Shown here: positions 24,987-33,546 of the stretch, piece by piece
How positions within the stretch are numbered: position 1 is the stretch's first letter
How the letters are laid out: every line of letters begins with the position of its first letter
Assembly (NCBI GenBank): GCA_050944915.1
Contig: JBMNRY010000003.1
Span: 1 to 44,247 of the forward strand
Reading direction: 5' to 3'
Length of the DNA: 44,247 nucleotides
DNA from: JBMNRY01 sp050944915
Lineage (GTDB): Bacteria > Bacillota > Limnochordia > JAAZLZ01
The notes under the pieces: generated by a model
Told to the model about the DNA's origin: nothing
Seen by the model: the letters and a program-made list of their open reading frames with translations, nothing else
Database searches by the model: none
Program-made: the position numbers and the translations under genes

Positions 24987-25814
24987 TTAACACCTACCCA
25001 AGGTAAAGCTGACCCATTCACCGATGGTCTGTTCCCGGAGGATCTGAAATCCTGCCCCTTGGAGGGCTGCCTTGGTCTTGTCCCCCTTGACCACATTGAT
25101 CCCCGCCGTGATCAAGGATCCCCCTTCCTTTAACTGTTCCTTCACCGCCGGGGCCAACTCGATGATGACATGGGGTAAGATGTTCATGAGGATAATATCG
25201 GCTGGATCCGCCGGCAGCTCTTCGATACTGCCGTGGGCCACGGTGACCACATCTTCTAATCCATTCAAAGCGATATTCCGCCGACAGACATCTACTGCTA
25301 AAGGATCGTTATCAACGGCAAAAACCCGGGCCGCACCTAGACGGGCGGCGGCCAAGGCCAAAATACCGGAACCACATCCCACATCGTAGACGACCATCCC
25401 GGGATTCACCAGCCTGTCCAATTCCAAGAGACAAGCAAAGGTGGTGGGATGATCGCCGGTACCAAAGGCCATGCCGGGGTCAAGATAGACAACTTGACGC
25501 CCGGCATCTGCTTCTTCCCAAGAAGGGCAAATCAGCAACCGCTCTCCCACCGGGAGGGGTTTATAATATTTTTTCCAACCATGGGCCCAATCTTCCTCGG
25601 TGACCCTTTCTTTCTGACAGCTAATGGGGCCGGCCCAGTCCTCGACGATCCTTAGTCCTTCTTCGATCTCAAGGCAGTCCCGTCCGGCGGGGAAATAACC
25701 GATGACACCGGTAGGGGTGACTTCTACCCCTGGGCTGCCGGCTTCGATGAGGATATGGCTGACGGCTTCCCGACCGGCTGGGTCTACTTGGATGTGGATC
25801 TTTGTCCATTCCAT
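24987..25814 (-). CDS. prmA: Ribosomal protein L11 methyltransferase
   Basis: 275 residues. SAM-dependent trimethylation of L11. N-terminal substrate-binding domain (about 1-90), then the Rossmann methyltransferase core with VVYDVGCGSGILALAAARLGA (motif I), AVDNDPLAV and the NILPHVI catalytic-loop motif; LDPGMAFGTGDHPTT is the PrmA hallmark. The ATG at 25814 follows AAGGGGG. 16-nt gap after dnaJ; conserved heat-shock operon position. Confidence 0.95.
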   Translation of the reverse strand: MEWTKIHIQVDPAGREAVSHILIEAGSPGVEVTPTGVIGYFPAGRDCLEIEEGLRIVEDWAGPISCQKERVTEEDWAHGWKKYYKPLPVGERLLICPSWEEADAGRQVVYLDPGMAFGTGDHPTTFACLLELDRLVNPGMVVYDVGCGSGILALAAARLGAARVFAVDNDPLAVDVCRRNIALNGLEDVVTVAHGSIEELPADPADIILMNILPHVIIELAPAVKEQLKEGGSLITAGINVVKGDKTKAALQGAGFQILREQTIGEWVSFTLGRC

Positions 25815-25830
25815 GGGACGAACCCCCTTT

Positions 25831-26964
25831 TTATTGGGCACTGCGGCCACCGAAGGCATCTTTCACCCGTTCAAAAAAGCCTTTCTCTGAGGTCGGCGTT
25901 TCCTCTTCCACTCCGGCGAATTCCCGCAGCAATTCCTTTTGTCTTGGGGTCAGCTTGGTCGGTGTGACCACCTTGACCCGGACATGTTCATCACCCCGCC
26001 CAAAACGATGGGGGATCCCTTGGCCCCGGAGGCGGAATGTGGTCCCCGTCTGGGTTCCCGGGGGAATCCGCAGTTTTACCTGCCCCTCTAAGGTAGGCGC
26101 TTCAATTTCATCCCCCAGGGCCGCCTGGACGAAGGTGATGGGGACTTCGCAGAAGACATCATTACCTTGGCGCTGGAAGATCTCATGGGGTCGGACGGAA
26201 ACAAAAATGTATAAGTCCCCGGGAGGCCCGCCGTTGACACCTGCTTCCCCTTCACCGGCCACCCGCACCCGATACCCGTCATCGACCCCGGCGGGGATTT
26301 TTACTTTAATGGTCCGCTGGCGTTGGACGCGACCGGCTCCCTGACATTCACTACAGGGGGTTTCGGCCCATTTACCTTCTCCTCGGCAGCGGCCACAGGT
26401 AGTCACATTAACAAAACGGCCGAAGGCCGTCGTCTGGACTTGTCGTACCTGACCGGTACCATTACAATCGGGACAAGTGCGGATGGGTGTGCCCGGCTCC
26501 GCGCCATTGCCGTGGCAGTGGGGACATGTTTCCAAACGGGGAATGCTGATTTCCTTCTCGGTGCCAAAGGCCGCATCGAGGAAATCTAGTTCTAAATCAT
26601 AGCGTAAGTCGGCCCCCCGCTGGGGTCCCCTCCGGGGGCGGCTACTTCGCCCCATAAAGTCGCCGAAGAAGGTTTCGAAGATATCTTCAAAACCACCGAA
26701 ACCGCCGAAATCACCAAATCCCCCTTGACCATTAGCACCCTCAAAGGCTCCATGGCCAAATTGGTCATAGCGTTGGCGCAACTCCGGCGTGCTTAAGACC
26801 CGATAAGCTTCGTTGATCTCCTTAAATTTCTCTTCGGCATCTGGATCATCTTTATTGACATCGGGATGGTACCGGCGGGCCAGCCGGCGATAAGCCTTTT
26901 TGATCTCCGCCTCGCTGGCCCCCCGCTCGACTCCCAAGATTTCATAATAATCCCGTTTTGCCAT
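25831..26964 (-). CDS. dnaJ: Chaperone protein DnaJ
   Basis: 377 residues, type I Hsp40. J domain (about 1-70, with YHPDVNKD containing HPD), Gly/Phe-rich linker (about 75-110), four CxxCxGxG zinc motifs (CPHCHGNG, CPDCNGTG, CGRCRGEG, CSECQGAG at about 145-215) and C-terminal substrate domains. Stimulates DnaK ATPase. Chosen start is the ATG at 26964; a GTG two codons upstream is possible. Follows dnaK by 20 nt. Confidence 0.97.
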   Translation of the reverse strand: MAKRDYYEILGVERGASEAEIKKAYRRLARRYHPDVNKDDPDAEEKFKEINEAYRVLSTPELRQRYDQFGHGAFEGANGQGGFGDFGGFGGFEDIFETFFGDFMGRSSRPRRGPQRGADLRYDLELDFLDAAFGTEKEISIPRLETCPHCHGNGAEPGTPIRTCPDCNGTGQVRQVQTTAFGRFVNVTTCGRCRGEGKWAETPCSECQGAGRVQRQRTIKVKIPAGVDDGYRVRVAGEGEAGVNGGPPGDLYIFVSVRPHEIFQRQGNDVFCEVPITFVQAALGDEIEAPTLEGQVKLRIPPGTQTGTTFRLRGQGIPHRFGRGDEHVRVKVVTPTKLTPRQKELLREFAGVEEETPTSEKGFFERVKDAFGGRSAQ

Positions 26965-26984
26965 TCCCACACCGCCCTAAGGGA

Positions 26985-28802
26985 TTATTGCCCCTCTTCA
27001 TCTTTTACTTCCGTGTACTCTGCGTCGACCACATCGTCCTGGGGTGGACTCTGCTGAGCCCCGGAAGTCTCCTGTCCCTGGTACATCTTAGTCGACACCT
27101 GGTAAAGTTCCTTGCTCAACTCATCGATTTTGGCCTTCATATCGGCCACATCGTTATTTTCCATCGCCTTCTGCAAAGCTTCCTTAGCCTTTTCAACCCT
27201 GGCCTTGTCGAAATCGCTGATCTTATCTCCCGCATCCTTTAAAGTCTTATCCACATTGTAAATCAGGGCGTCGGCTTGGTTGCGGGTTTCCACCTCTTCT
27301 TGCCGCTTTTTATCTTGTTCAGCATGGGCCTCGGCTTCTTTGACCATCCGTTGGATATCTTCTTCCGATAGACCAGTATTAGAAGTGATGGTAATACTTT
27401 GTTCTTTGCCGGTACCCAAATCTTTGGCCGAAACATTAACGATGCCGTTCACATCGATATCGAAGCTCACTTCGATTTGGGGCACACCCCGGGGTGCCGG
27501 CGGAATACCGGTCAACTGGAAGCGCCCTAAAGTGACATTATCGGCAGCCATGGGCCGTTCGCCCTGGAGGACATGGATATCGACGGCCGTCTGCCCATCG
27601 GCAGCCGTGGTAAAGACCTGCTTTTTGCTGGTCGGAATGGTGGTATTCCGGTCGATCAGTCTGGTGAAGACACCGCCTAGGGTTTCGATCCCTAAAGATA
27701 AGGGTGTTACGTCGAGTAGGACGATATCCTTCACTTCTCCCGAGAGGACTCCCCCTTGAATGGCGGCACCGATGGCCACACACTCATCGGGGTTGATCCC
27801 CCGGTGGGGTTCTTTACCCAATTCTTTGCGGATGGCCTCTTGGACGGCGGGAATGCGGGTCGAACCGCCGACCAAAATAACCTTATGGATATCGCTGGGG
27901 GATAAACCCGCATCGGATAAGGCCCTGCGGGTAGGACCCATGGTGGCTTCCACCAGATCGGCCGTCAATTCATTGAATTTGGCCCGGGTAATATCCATAT
28001 CTAAATGCAGTGGCCCCGCGGGACCAGCGCTAATAAAGGGCAGATTGATATTGGTCGATTGGATGCCGGAAAGCTCAATTTTAGCCTTTTCCGCCGCTTC
28101 CTTTAACCGCTGCATGGCCATCCGATCCTGGCGTAGATCGATGCCGTGCTGCCGTTGAAACTCGTCCGCGATATGGTTCATCAGCCGTTCGTCGAAATCG
28201 TCACCACCGAGGCGGTTGTTACCACTGGTGGCTTTGACTTCGAAGACACCATCACCTAATTCCAAGATGGAAACGTCAAAGGTACCGCCCCCTAAGTCGA
28301 AGACCAGGATGGTTTGATCTTCTTCCTTTTCCAACCCGTAGGCCAGGGAAGCAGCCGTCGGTTCGTTGATGATCCGCAAGACATCTAATCCAGCGATCCG
28401 TCCGGCATCCTTAGTGGCCTGGCGTTGGGCATCGGTGAAATAGGCGGGTACCGTAATCACCGCTTTGGTAACCTGCTCCCCGAGGTAACTTTCCGCTGTT
28501 TCCTTGAGCTTTTGCAGGACCATCGCGGAAATCTCTTGGGGTGTATAAGTCTTATCCTCGATTTGTATCTTCCGATCGGTCCCCATATATCGTTTAATGG
28601 ACATCACCGTCCGGTCAGGATTAGTCACCGCTTGTCGCTTGGCTACCTCACCGACCAGAAGTTCTCCATTTTTCGTGAAGGCTACTACCGAAGGAATGGT
28701 GCGGTTACCTTCTGAGCTGGGAATGACTACCGGCTCTCCACCTTCGATAACGGCAACCACGGAATTGGTAGTCCCTAAGTCGATCCCAATGACTTTAGCC
28801 AT
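26985..28802 (-). CDS. dnaK: Chaperone protein DnaK (Hsp70)
   Basis: 605 residues. ATPase domain (about 1-380) starts VIGIDLGTTNSVVAV and has VFDLGGGTFDVS and VGGSTRIPAV; substrate-binding domain and helical lid follow, ending DVVDAEYTEVKDEEGQ. Folds proteins together with DnaJ and GrpE. ATG at 28802 overlaps the grpE stop by one base, so translation is coupled. Transcribed from the CIRCE-controlled hrcA promoter. Confidence 0.98.
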   Translation of the reverse strand: MAKVIGIDLGTTNSVVAVIEGGEPVVIPSSEGNRTIPSVVAFTKNGELLVGEVAKRQAVTNPDRTVMSIKRYMGTDRKIQIEDKTYTPQEISAMVLQKLKETAESYLGEQVTKAVITVPAYFTDAQRQATKDAGRIAGLDVLRIINEPTAASLAYGLEKEEDQTILVFDLGGGTFDVSILELGDGVFEVKATSGNNRLGGDDFDERLMNHIADEFQRQHGIDLRQDRMAMQRLKEAAEKAKIELSGIQSTNINLPFISAGPAGPLHLDMDITRAKFNELTADLVEATMGPTRRALSDAGLSPSDIHKVILVGGSTRIPAVQEAIRKELGKEPHRGINPDECVAIGAAIQGGVLSGEVKDIVLLDVTPLSLGIETLGGVFTRLIDRNTTIPTSKKQVFTTAADGQTAVDIHVLQGERPMAADNVTLGRFQLTGIPPAPRGVPQIEVSFDIDVNGIVNVSAKDLGTGKEQSITITSNTGLSEEDIQRMVKEAEAHAEQDKKRQEEVETRNQADALIYNVDKTLKDAGDKISDFDKARVEKAKEALQKAMENNDVADMKAKIDELSKELYQVSTKMYQGQETSGAQQSPPQDDVVDAEYTEVKDEEGQ

Positions 28803-29329
28803 TACTCTTCATCTCCTTCCCGTGCCTGTTCCCCTTGGGAACCAACTCTAACCATACTGGGTCTTAATAATCGTTCTTTAAATAAGTAACCCCGGCGAAA
28901 CTCCTCCAAGACCATTTCACCAGTTCCGTCGGTGCTCACCGCCTCATGGAGGTTGGGATCGAAGGGCTGGCCCACCGCGTCGATGGGCTGCAGACCCTTT
29001 TGCTCCAGGGTTTGCATTAACCGGCGATAGACCATCTGCACCCCGGTATGTAGTGCTTCATCGGTTGCCTCAGCCGCTAAAGCCCGTTCCAAATCATCGA
29101 TGATGGGCAGCAGATCGGCCATAATGGTCGCGGCTACAGTATCGCCTAAACTCTCCTTTTCTTGGCGAGTCCGCCGCCGGAAATTCTCAAAATCGGCCCG
29201 GAGACGCAGATAGTTCCCTTCCAACTCTTCGATTCTCTCCTGTAAATTCTGGGTTTCCGAGACTTCTTCCCCTTCTACCAGTTCATCCTCCACGGTGACT
29301 TCTTGTTTTTGTTCCTCCTCATGGGGCAA
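28802..29329 (-). CDS. grpE: Nucleotide exchange factor GrpE
   Basis: 175 residues. N-terminal acidic tail and long coiled coil (about 25-70, LQERIEELEGNYLRLRADFENFRRR), followed by the dimerising helix bundle and a beta domain with the family signature GQPFDPNLHEAVS. Releases ADP from DnaK. The TTG start follows AGGAGGAGG with 8-nt spacing. A hairpin (29363-29394) lies in the hrcA-grpE gap. Confidence 0.97.
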   Translation of the reverse strand: MPHEEEQKQEVTVEDELVEGEEVSETQNLQERIEELEGNYLRLRADFENFRRRTRQEKESLGDTVAATIMADLLPIIDDLERALAAEATDEALHTGVQMVYRRLMQTLEQKGLQPIDAVGQPFDPNLHEAVSTDGTGEMVLEEFRRGYLFKERLLRPSMVRVGSQGEQAREGDEE

Positions 29330-29362
29330 ACCAAATACCTCCTCCTGTTGAAGACAAACAGA

Positions 29363-29394
29363 AATTCCCTGCGAGAGGACCCTCCCCGGGAATT
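29363..29394 (-). other. Hairpin in the hrcA-grpE intergenic region
   Basis: AATTCCC/GGGAATT stem with further GAGG/CCTC pairing in the loop, then TCTGTTTGTCTTC. It could act as a partial terminator or as an mRNA processing or stability site between the repressor gene and the chaperone genes. Intergenic processing is known at this junction in B. subtilis. Confidence 0.5.
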
Positions 29395-29421
29395 CTGCTG
29401 AAACTTAGGGATGACTAAAAT

Positions 29422-30465
29422 CTATTTCCCCGACCAGCGTCGGGACATGTCGGTTAAGATTTCGCTGAGATGGGCCGCCATATAATCCACAACAGATACG
29501 GCCCGGGCGTATTCCATCCTCGTGGGACCGATGACACCGACAACACCGATCACCTGGCCGTGTAAAGTATAAGTGGCTGTGATCAATGAACAATCCTGCA
29601 TTTCTGTCCAGTTGTTTTCCTCTCCGATGCGGACCACAACACCGCTATCCCGGGATACTTCGCTACAGATATTTAGTAGCCGCTCCCTCTCTTCTAGGGC
29701 CTCTAACAAAAGTCTTGCCCGATCAACATCTTTGAATTCCGGCTGATCGAAGAGGTGGATAGCACCATCGAGATAAACCTTTTCCGTGCTGGTATTCTGT
29801 AAACCCTTTTGCAGTAATTCTATGGCTTCTTGGAAAAGACGACCATCGGCCAGTTCATCTTTGATTTCCGTCAAGGTCACCAAATCTAAATCATTGAGGG
29901 TTAGACCCTGCAATTTGCCGTTCAGAAAGGCTGACAGTCGGGACGCCTTTTCCGCCGATAAGGGTTGATTAACTTCCACCAATCGGGTTTGGACAAAGCC
30001 CGGTTCGGTGACTAAGATTACTAATACATATGCTTCCGAAAGGGGTAATAGCTGCAGATAGCGGACGACACTATTCTTAATCCCTGGGGCAACGGCGATG
30101 GATGTATAATTGGTGAGTAGGGCTAGGAGATGGGTCGTCCGGTAGATGATTTCTTCCAGTTCCACCCTTTGTTGCTGCAGTTCCTTGGCGATGCGCTTTT
30201 TCTCAGCGGGGGTGACCTCCAACGGATCCATTAGGGCATCGACATAAAACCGATATCCCTTATCGGAAGGAATCCGTCCGGCCGAAGTATGGGGTTGACG
30301 CAGATAGCCCCCTTCTTCTAAATCGGCCATCTCATTGCGAATGGTCGCTGGACTAACGCCCAAATCATATTTCCGGGCGATGGTCCGAGAACCCACAGGC
30401 TCCGCCGTAGAAATATAGTCCTTGGTGACAGCCCGCAGGATCTCCCTTTTCCTTTCATTCATCAT
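29422..30465 (-). CDS. hrcA: Heat-inducible transcription repressor HrcA
   Basis: 347 residues. N-terminal winged helix (about 1-75; VGSRTIARKYDLGVSPATIRNEMADLEEGGYLRQPHTSAGRIPSDKGYR) is the family signature; a GAF-like domain and dimerisation region follow. Binds CIRCE with help from GroEL and represses the operon. The ATG at 30465 (or the adjacent one at 30462) follows a G-rich ribosome-binding site; the longer reading would start inside the CIRCE element. Confidence 0.97.
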   Translation of the reverse strand: MMNERKREILRAVTKDYISTAEPVGSRTIARKYDLGVSPATIRNEMADLEEGGYLRQPHTSAGRIPSDKGYRFYVDALMDPLEVTPAEKKRIAKELQQQRVELEEIIYRTTHLLALLTNYTSIAVAPGIKNSVVRYLQLLPLSEAYVLVILVTEPGFVQTRLVEVNQPLSAEKASRLSAFLNGKLQGLTLNDLDLVTLTEIKDELADGRLFQEAIELLQKGLQNTSTEKVYLDGAIHLFDQPEFKDVDRARLLLEALEERERLLNICSEVSRDSGVVVRIGEENNWTEMQDCSLITATYTLHGQVIGVVGVIGPTRMEYARAVSVVDYMAAHLSEILTDMSRRWSGK

Positions 30466-30482
30466 TGCCCTCACCCCCCCTT

Positions 30483-30509
30483 TTAGCACTCCCAGGCAAA
30501 GAGTGCTAA
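30483..30509 (-). promoter_or_regulatory. CIRCE operator (HrcA binding site)
   Basis: Exact TTAGCACTC-N9-GAGTGCTAA inverted repeat. It lies just downstream of the predicted transcription start, in the hrcA leader, so HrcA can block transcription and control its own operon. Confidence 0.98.
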
Positions 30510-30522
30510 ATGTGCTATCTTC

Positions 30523-30551
30523 AAGATACCACCTGACCCCCCTTTTGTCAA
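30523..30551 (-). promoter_or_regulatory. Sigma-A promoter of the hrcA-grpE-dnaK-dnaJ operon
   Basis: Perfect -35 TTGACA (30551-30546), 17-nt spacer, -10 TATCTT (30528-30523). The -35 box begins 3 nt after the hemW stop; no terminator separates them, so read-through from hemW is possible. Confidence 0.85.
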
Positions 30552-30554
30552 GAA

Positions 30555-31685
30555 CTAACCCCTAATGAAAGCGGCAAAAACCTGATTGGCAATAGGTAAG
30601 GCTTGCCTCGTCAAGCGAACATGGGTCGCTGTCTCTTCGATGAGACCTAAAGGAGATAGGGAGTCCAAAGGGAGGCGATAGAGCTCAGAAAAATCGACGC
30701 CAAAACGCTGCTTAAATCGATCTAAATCGATTCCTTCCAGAAGTCGCAAGCCCAAAAAGGCCGTATCATCCATTTCCTCATCCCGGCCTAAGAGATACTC
30801 CTCGGCCACGATGTTCCCTGTGGCTAACCCATCGATGTATTCCCGGGGATGGGCCAGGTTAGACCAGCGCCGTCTCTGATAAAAGGAATGGGCACCGGCA
30901 CCAAAACCAAGGTATGGACCGTTATGCCAATAGTTGAGATTGTGGCGACCCCGGCGGCCCTGGCGGGCGAAGTTCGCCAGCTCATAATGGTCCCAACCTT
31001 GGGCTTTGAGGAAATCCCCGGTGAGATAAATCATCGCCCGTTGAATTTCCTCATCGGGCAAGGCTACTAAGCCCTTCTGGACCCAGCGGGCCAAAGGTGT
31101 CCCCTCTTCCACCTGGAGGCTGTAACAGGAGAGGTGATCCAGATCATAACGACAGGCTTCTTTGAGGGTCCCCTCCCAATGGGCTAGATCCTGGCCGGGG
31201 AGATTATAAATCAAATCGATCCCTACGTTAGGCCAAGAGACTTCCTCTACCCAACGGAGGACTTCCGGGATCCGTTCTCGCCCATAGGTACGTCCTAACA
31301 TCTTTAAATAACGATCATCAAAGCTTTGGATCCCGAGGGTAAGGCGGTTAAAGCCGCCGGCCAACAAATCCCGGAGTACCCCCGGGTTTAGGGTGTCGGG
31401 ATTAGCTTCCACGCTTATTTCACAATCGGCAGCTAAAGAAAAACGCCGGGCACAAGCTTCCAAAACCTTATTTAACTCCCTAGGGGGAAAGACCGTCGGT
31501 GTGCCACCGCCGAAATAGATGCTGGTCACCCTCTGGTCTAGATGGATACCGTTGATTTCCAAAAGCAAAGCTTCCAGGTAACGAGCCTGGAAGCCTGAGG
31601 CCACCGGATAGGAATTAAAATCGCAGTAATGGCATTTGGCCAGACAGAATGGCCAATGGATATAGATCCCGAACTCAGTCTTCAT
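30555..31685 (-). CDS. hemW: Heme chaperone HemW (radical-SAM, coproporphyrinogen oxidase-like)
   Basis: 376 residues. The radical-SAM motif CLAKCHYC (CxxxCxxC) lies near residue 14-21 and IYFGGGTPTVFPP follows. HemW proteins bind and insert haem; many were earlier annotated HemN, but lepA-linked copies in Firmicutes are HemW. The ATG at 31685 overlaps the lepA 3' end by 11 nt and places the iron-sulfur motif at the usual distance. The lepA-hemW-hrcA order is conserved. Confidence 0.95.
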   Translation of the reverse strand: MKTEFGIYIHWPFCLAKCHYCDFNSYPVASGFQARYLEALLLEINGIHLDQRVTSIYFGGGTPTVFPPRELNKVLEACARRFSLAADCEISVEANPDTLNPGVLRDLLAGGFNRLTLGIQSFDDRYLKMLGRTYGRERIPEVLRWVEEVSWPNVGIDLIYNLPGQDLAHWEGTLKEACRYDLDHLSCYSLQVEEGTPLARWVQKGLVALPDEEIQRAMIYLTGDFLKAQGWDHYELANFARQGRRGRHNLNYWHNGPYLGFGAGAHSFYQRRRWSNLAHPREYIDGLATGNIVAEEYLLGRDEEMDDTAFLGLRLLEGIDLDRFKQRFGVDFSELYRLPLDSLSPLGLIEETATHVRLTRQALPIANQVFAAFIRG

Positions 31686-33477
31686 CGGCCCGCAGCACAG
31701 CCAGGAAGGCTTCTTGGGGCACTTCCACATTCCCCAACTGTTTCATCCGCTTTTTACCTTCCTTCTGCTTCTCCAATAGTTTACGTTTTCTGGTGACATC
31801 CCCACCGTAACATTTGGCCAAGACATCCTTCCTCAAGGCCCGGACCGTCTCCCGGGCGATGATCTTATTGCCCAGGGCGGCCTGGATGGGCACCTCGAAC
31901 ATCTGGCGGGGAATGACGGCCTTCAATTTGGTCGCCAATTGACGTCCCAACTTTTCCGCCCGGGTCCGGTGGGCGATATGGGACAGGGCATCAACGGCCT
32001 TGCCGTTTAAGAGGATATCTAATTTGACCATATCGGAAGGCCGGTAGCCGATCATTTTGTAATCTAAGGAAGCATAACCTTTGGTTCGGCTCTTTAGACG
32101 ATCGAAGAAGTCCATTAATATTTCACCAAGGGGCAGCTGGTAGCGTAAAACCACCCTTTGGGGTGTCGCGTATTCCATATCGGCAAATTCTCCCCGCCGC
32201 TCTTGGCAAAGTTCCATCACCGGACCGACAAAATCATGGGGAACGATGATGGTCGCTTCCACAAAGGGTTCTTCCACCGTAGCGATGACGTTAGGGACGG
32301 GGAAATCCGCCGGGTTTTCGACATCAATCTCTTCGCCATCGGTCTTAGTCACTTTATAAACAACGCTGGGGGCCGTAGCGATCAAATCCAGCCCAAACTG
32401 GCGTTCCAATCGTTCCTGGACGATCTCCATATGGAGCAATCCTAGAAATCCGCAGCGGAAACCGAACCCTAAGGCCACCGATGTCTCCGGTTCAAATTGG
32501 AGGGCCGCATCATTTAACTGCAGCTTTTGCAGAGCCTCCCGCAGTTCTTCGAAGTTCTCGTTTTCCACAGGATACAACCCACAATAAACCATAGGTTTGG
32601 CAGGCTGATAACCGGGCAACGGTTCCTCGGCGGGGTTTTGGGCAGAGGTGATGGTATCTCCCACCCTGGTATCCCGCACTTCCTTCATGCTGGCATACAA
32701 GCAGCCGACTTCTCCCGCCTGCAGCTTCTCCTGTCTGACTAGATGGGGCCGGAAGACTCCTAATTCCGTTACTTCGAACTCCCGCCTTGAAGACATCATC
32801 CGGATCTTTTCCCCGACGGAGACTTGTCCCTCCACAATCCGGATATAAGCAGCAGCACCCCGGTAAGGATCGTAATGGGAATCAAATATTAAAGCCCGCA
32901 GCGGTGCTTCTACATCCCCCTGGGGTGGCGGGATCCGTTGGACAACCGCTTCTAAGATTTCCCCAACCCCTTCCCCCGTCTTGGCGCTGGCCAAAATGAC
33001 TTCATCGGCGCTAAAGCCAATGGTTTCCTCTAGCTCCTGGAGGACCATCTGGGGATCGGCGTTAGGTAGATCCACCTTGTTAATCACCGGGATGATCTCT
33101 AAACCGGCATCGAGAGCCATATATAAGTTAGCCAGGGTTTGGGCCTGAATCCCTTGGGTGGCATCGATGACCAACAAAGCCCCTTCACAGGCATTGAGGC
33201 TGCGGGAGACTTCGTAGGCGAAGTCCACGTGTCCAGGGGTATCAATAAGATTGAGGAGGTAATCTTGGCCGTCTTGGGCCTTGTACTCCATGCGAACGGC
33301 CTGGAGCTTAATGGTGATACCCCGCTCCCGCTCCAGATCCATTTGGTCCAATAGTTGATCGACCATTTCCCGATCACTGACCGTCTCGGTGTGTTGCAAC
33401 AGTCGATCGGCCAAGGTAGATTTACCGTGATCGATATGGGCGATGATGCAGAAATTGCGAATTCTATCTTGACGCAA
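31675..33477 (-). CDS. lepA: Elongation factor 4 (LepA)
   Basis: 600 residues, full length. Ribosome-dependent GTPase related to EF-G, linked to 30S biogenesis and back-translocation. G motifs: AHIDHGKST (P-loop), DTPGHVDF (G3), NKVDLP (G4). The C-terminus has the LepA-specific region RKRKLLEKQKEGKKRMK. The TTG start follows GAGGGAG with 8-nt spacing. A promoter with an overlapping palindrome lies upstream (33512-33540). Confidence 0.97.
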   Translation of the reverse strand: MRQDRIRNFCIIAHIDHGKSTLADRLLQHTETVSDREMVDQLLDQMDLERERGITIKLQAVRMEYKAQDGQDYLLNLIDTPGHVDFAYEVSRSLNACEGALLVIDATQGIQAQTLANLYMALDAGLEIIPVINKVDLPNADPQMVLQELEETIGFSADEVILASAKTGEGVGEILEAVVQRIPPPQGDVEAPLRALIFDSHYDPYRGAAAYIRIVEGQVSVGEKIRMMSSRREFEVTELGVFRPHLVRQEKLQAGEVGCLYASMKEVRDTRVGDTITSAQNPAEEPLPGYQPAKPMVYCGLYPVENENFEELREALQKLQLNDAALQFEPETSVALGFGFRCGFLGLLHMEIVQERLERQFGLDLIATAPSVVYKVTKTDGEEIDVENPADFPVPNVIATVEEPFVEATIIVPHDFVGPVMELCQERRGEFADMEYATPQRVVLRYQLPLGEILMDFFDRLKSRTKGYASLDYKMIGYRPSDMVKLDILLNGKAVDALSHIAHRTRAEKLGRQLATKLKAVIPRQMFEVPIQAALGNKIIARETVRALRKDVLAKCYGGDVTRKRKLLEKQKEGKKRMKQLGNVEVPQEAFLAVLRADED

Positions 33478-33511
33478 AAGGTACTCCCTCTCTTAATAGT
33501 TTCTCGTCGCT

Positions 33512-33540
33512 ATTATACTATATTTGCCGTCGGTGGCAAA
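33512..33540 (-). promoter_or_regulatory. Putative lepA promoter with overlapping TTTGCC-N6-GGCAAA palindrome
   Basis: The -10 TATAAT (33517-33512) is preceded by a 16-nt spacer and -35 TTGCCA (33539-33534). A perfect inverted repeat TTTGCC-N6-GGCAAA (33523-33540) covers the -35 and part of the spacer, a typical repressor position. The half-site resembles the TTTGCC half-sites recalled for B. subtilis MntR operators, and mntR ends 7 nt away. Confidence 0.6.
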
Positions 33541-33546
33541 GCGGGC

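Noticed and set aside
24986..25096. Longer RsmE reading starting inside prmA
   Set aside because: The extra 37 residues have no family resemblance and no ribosome-binding site.
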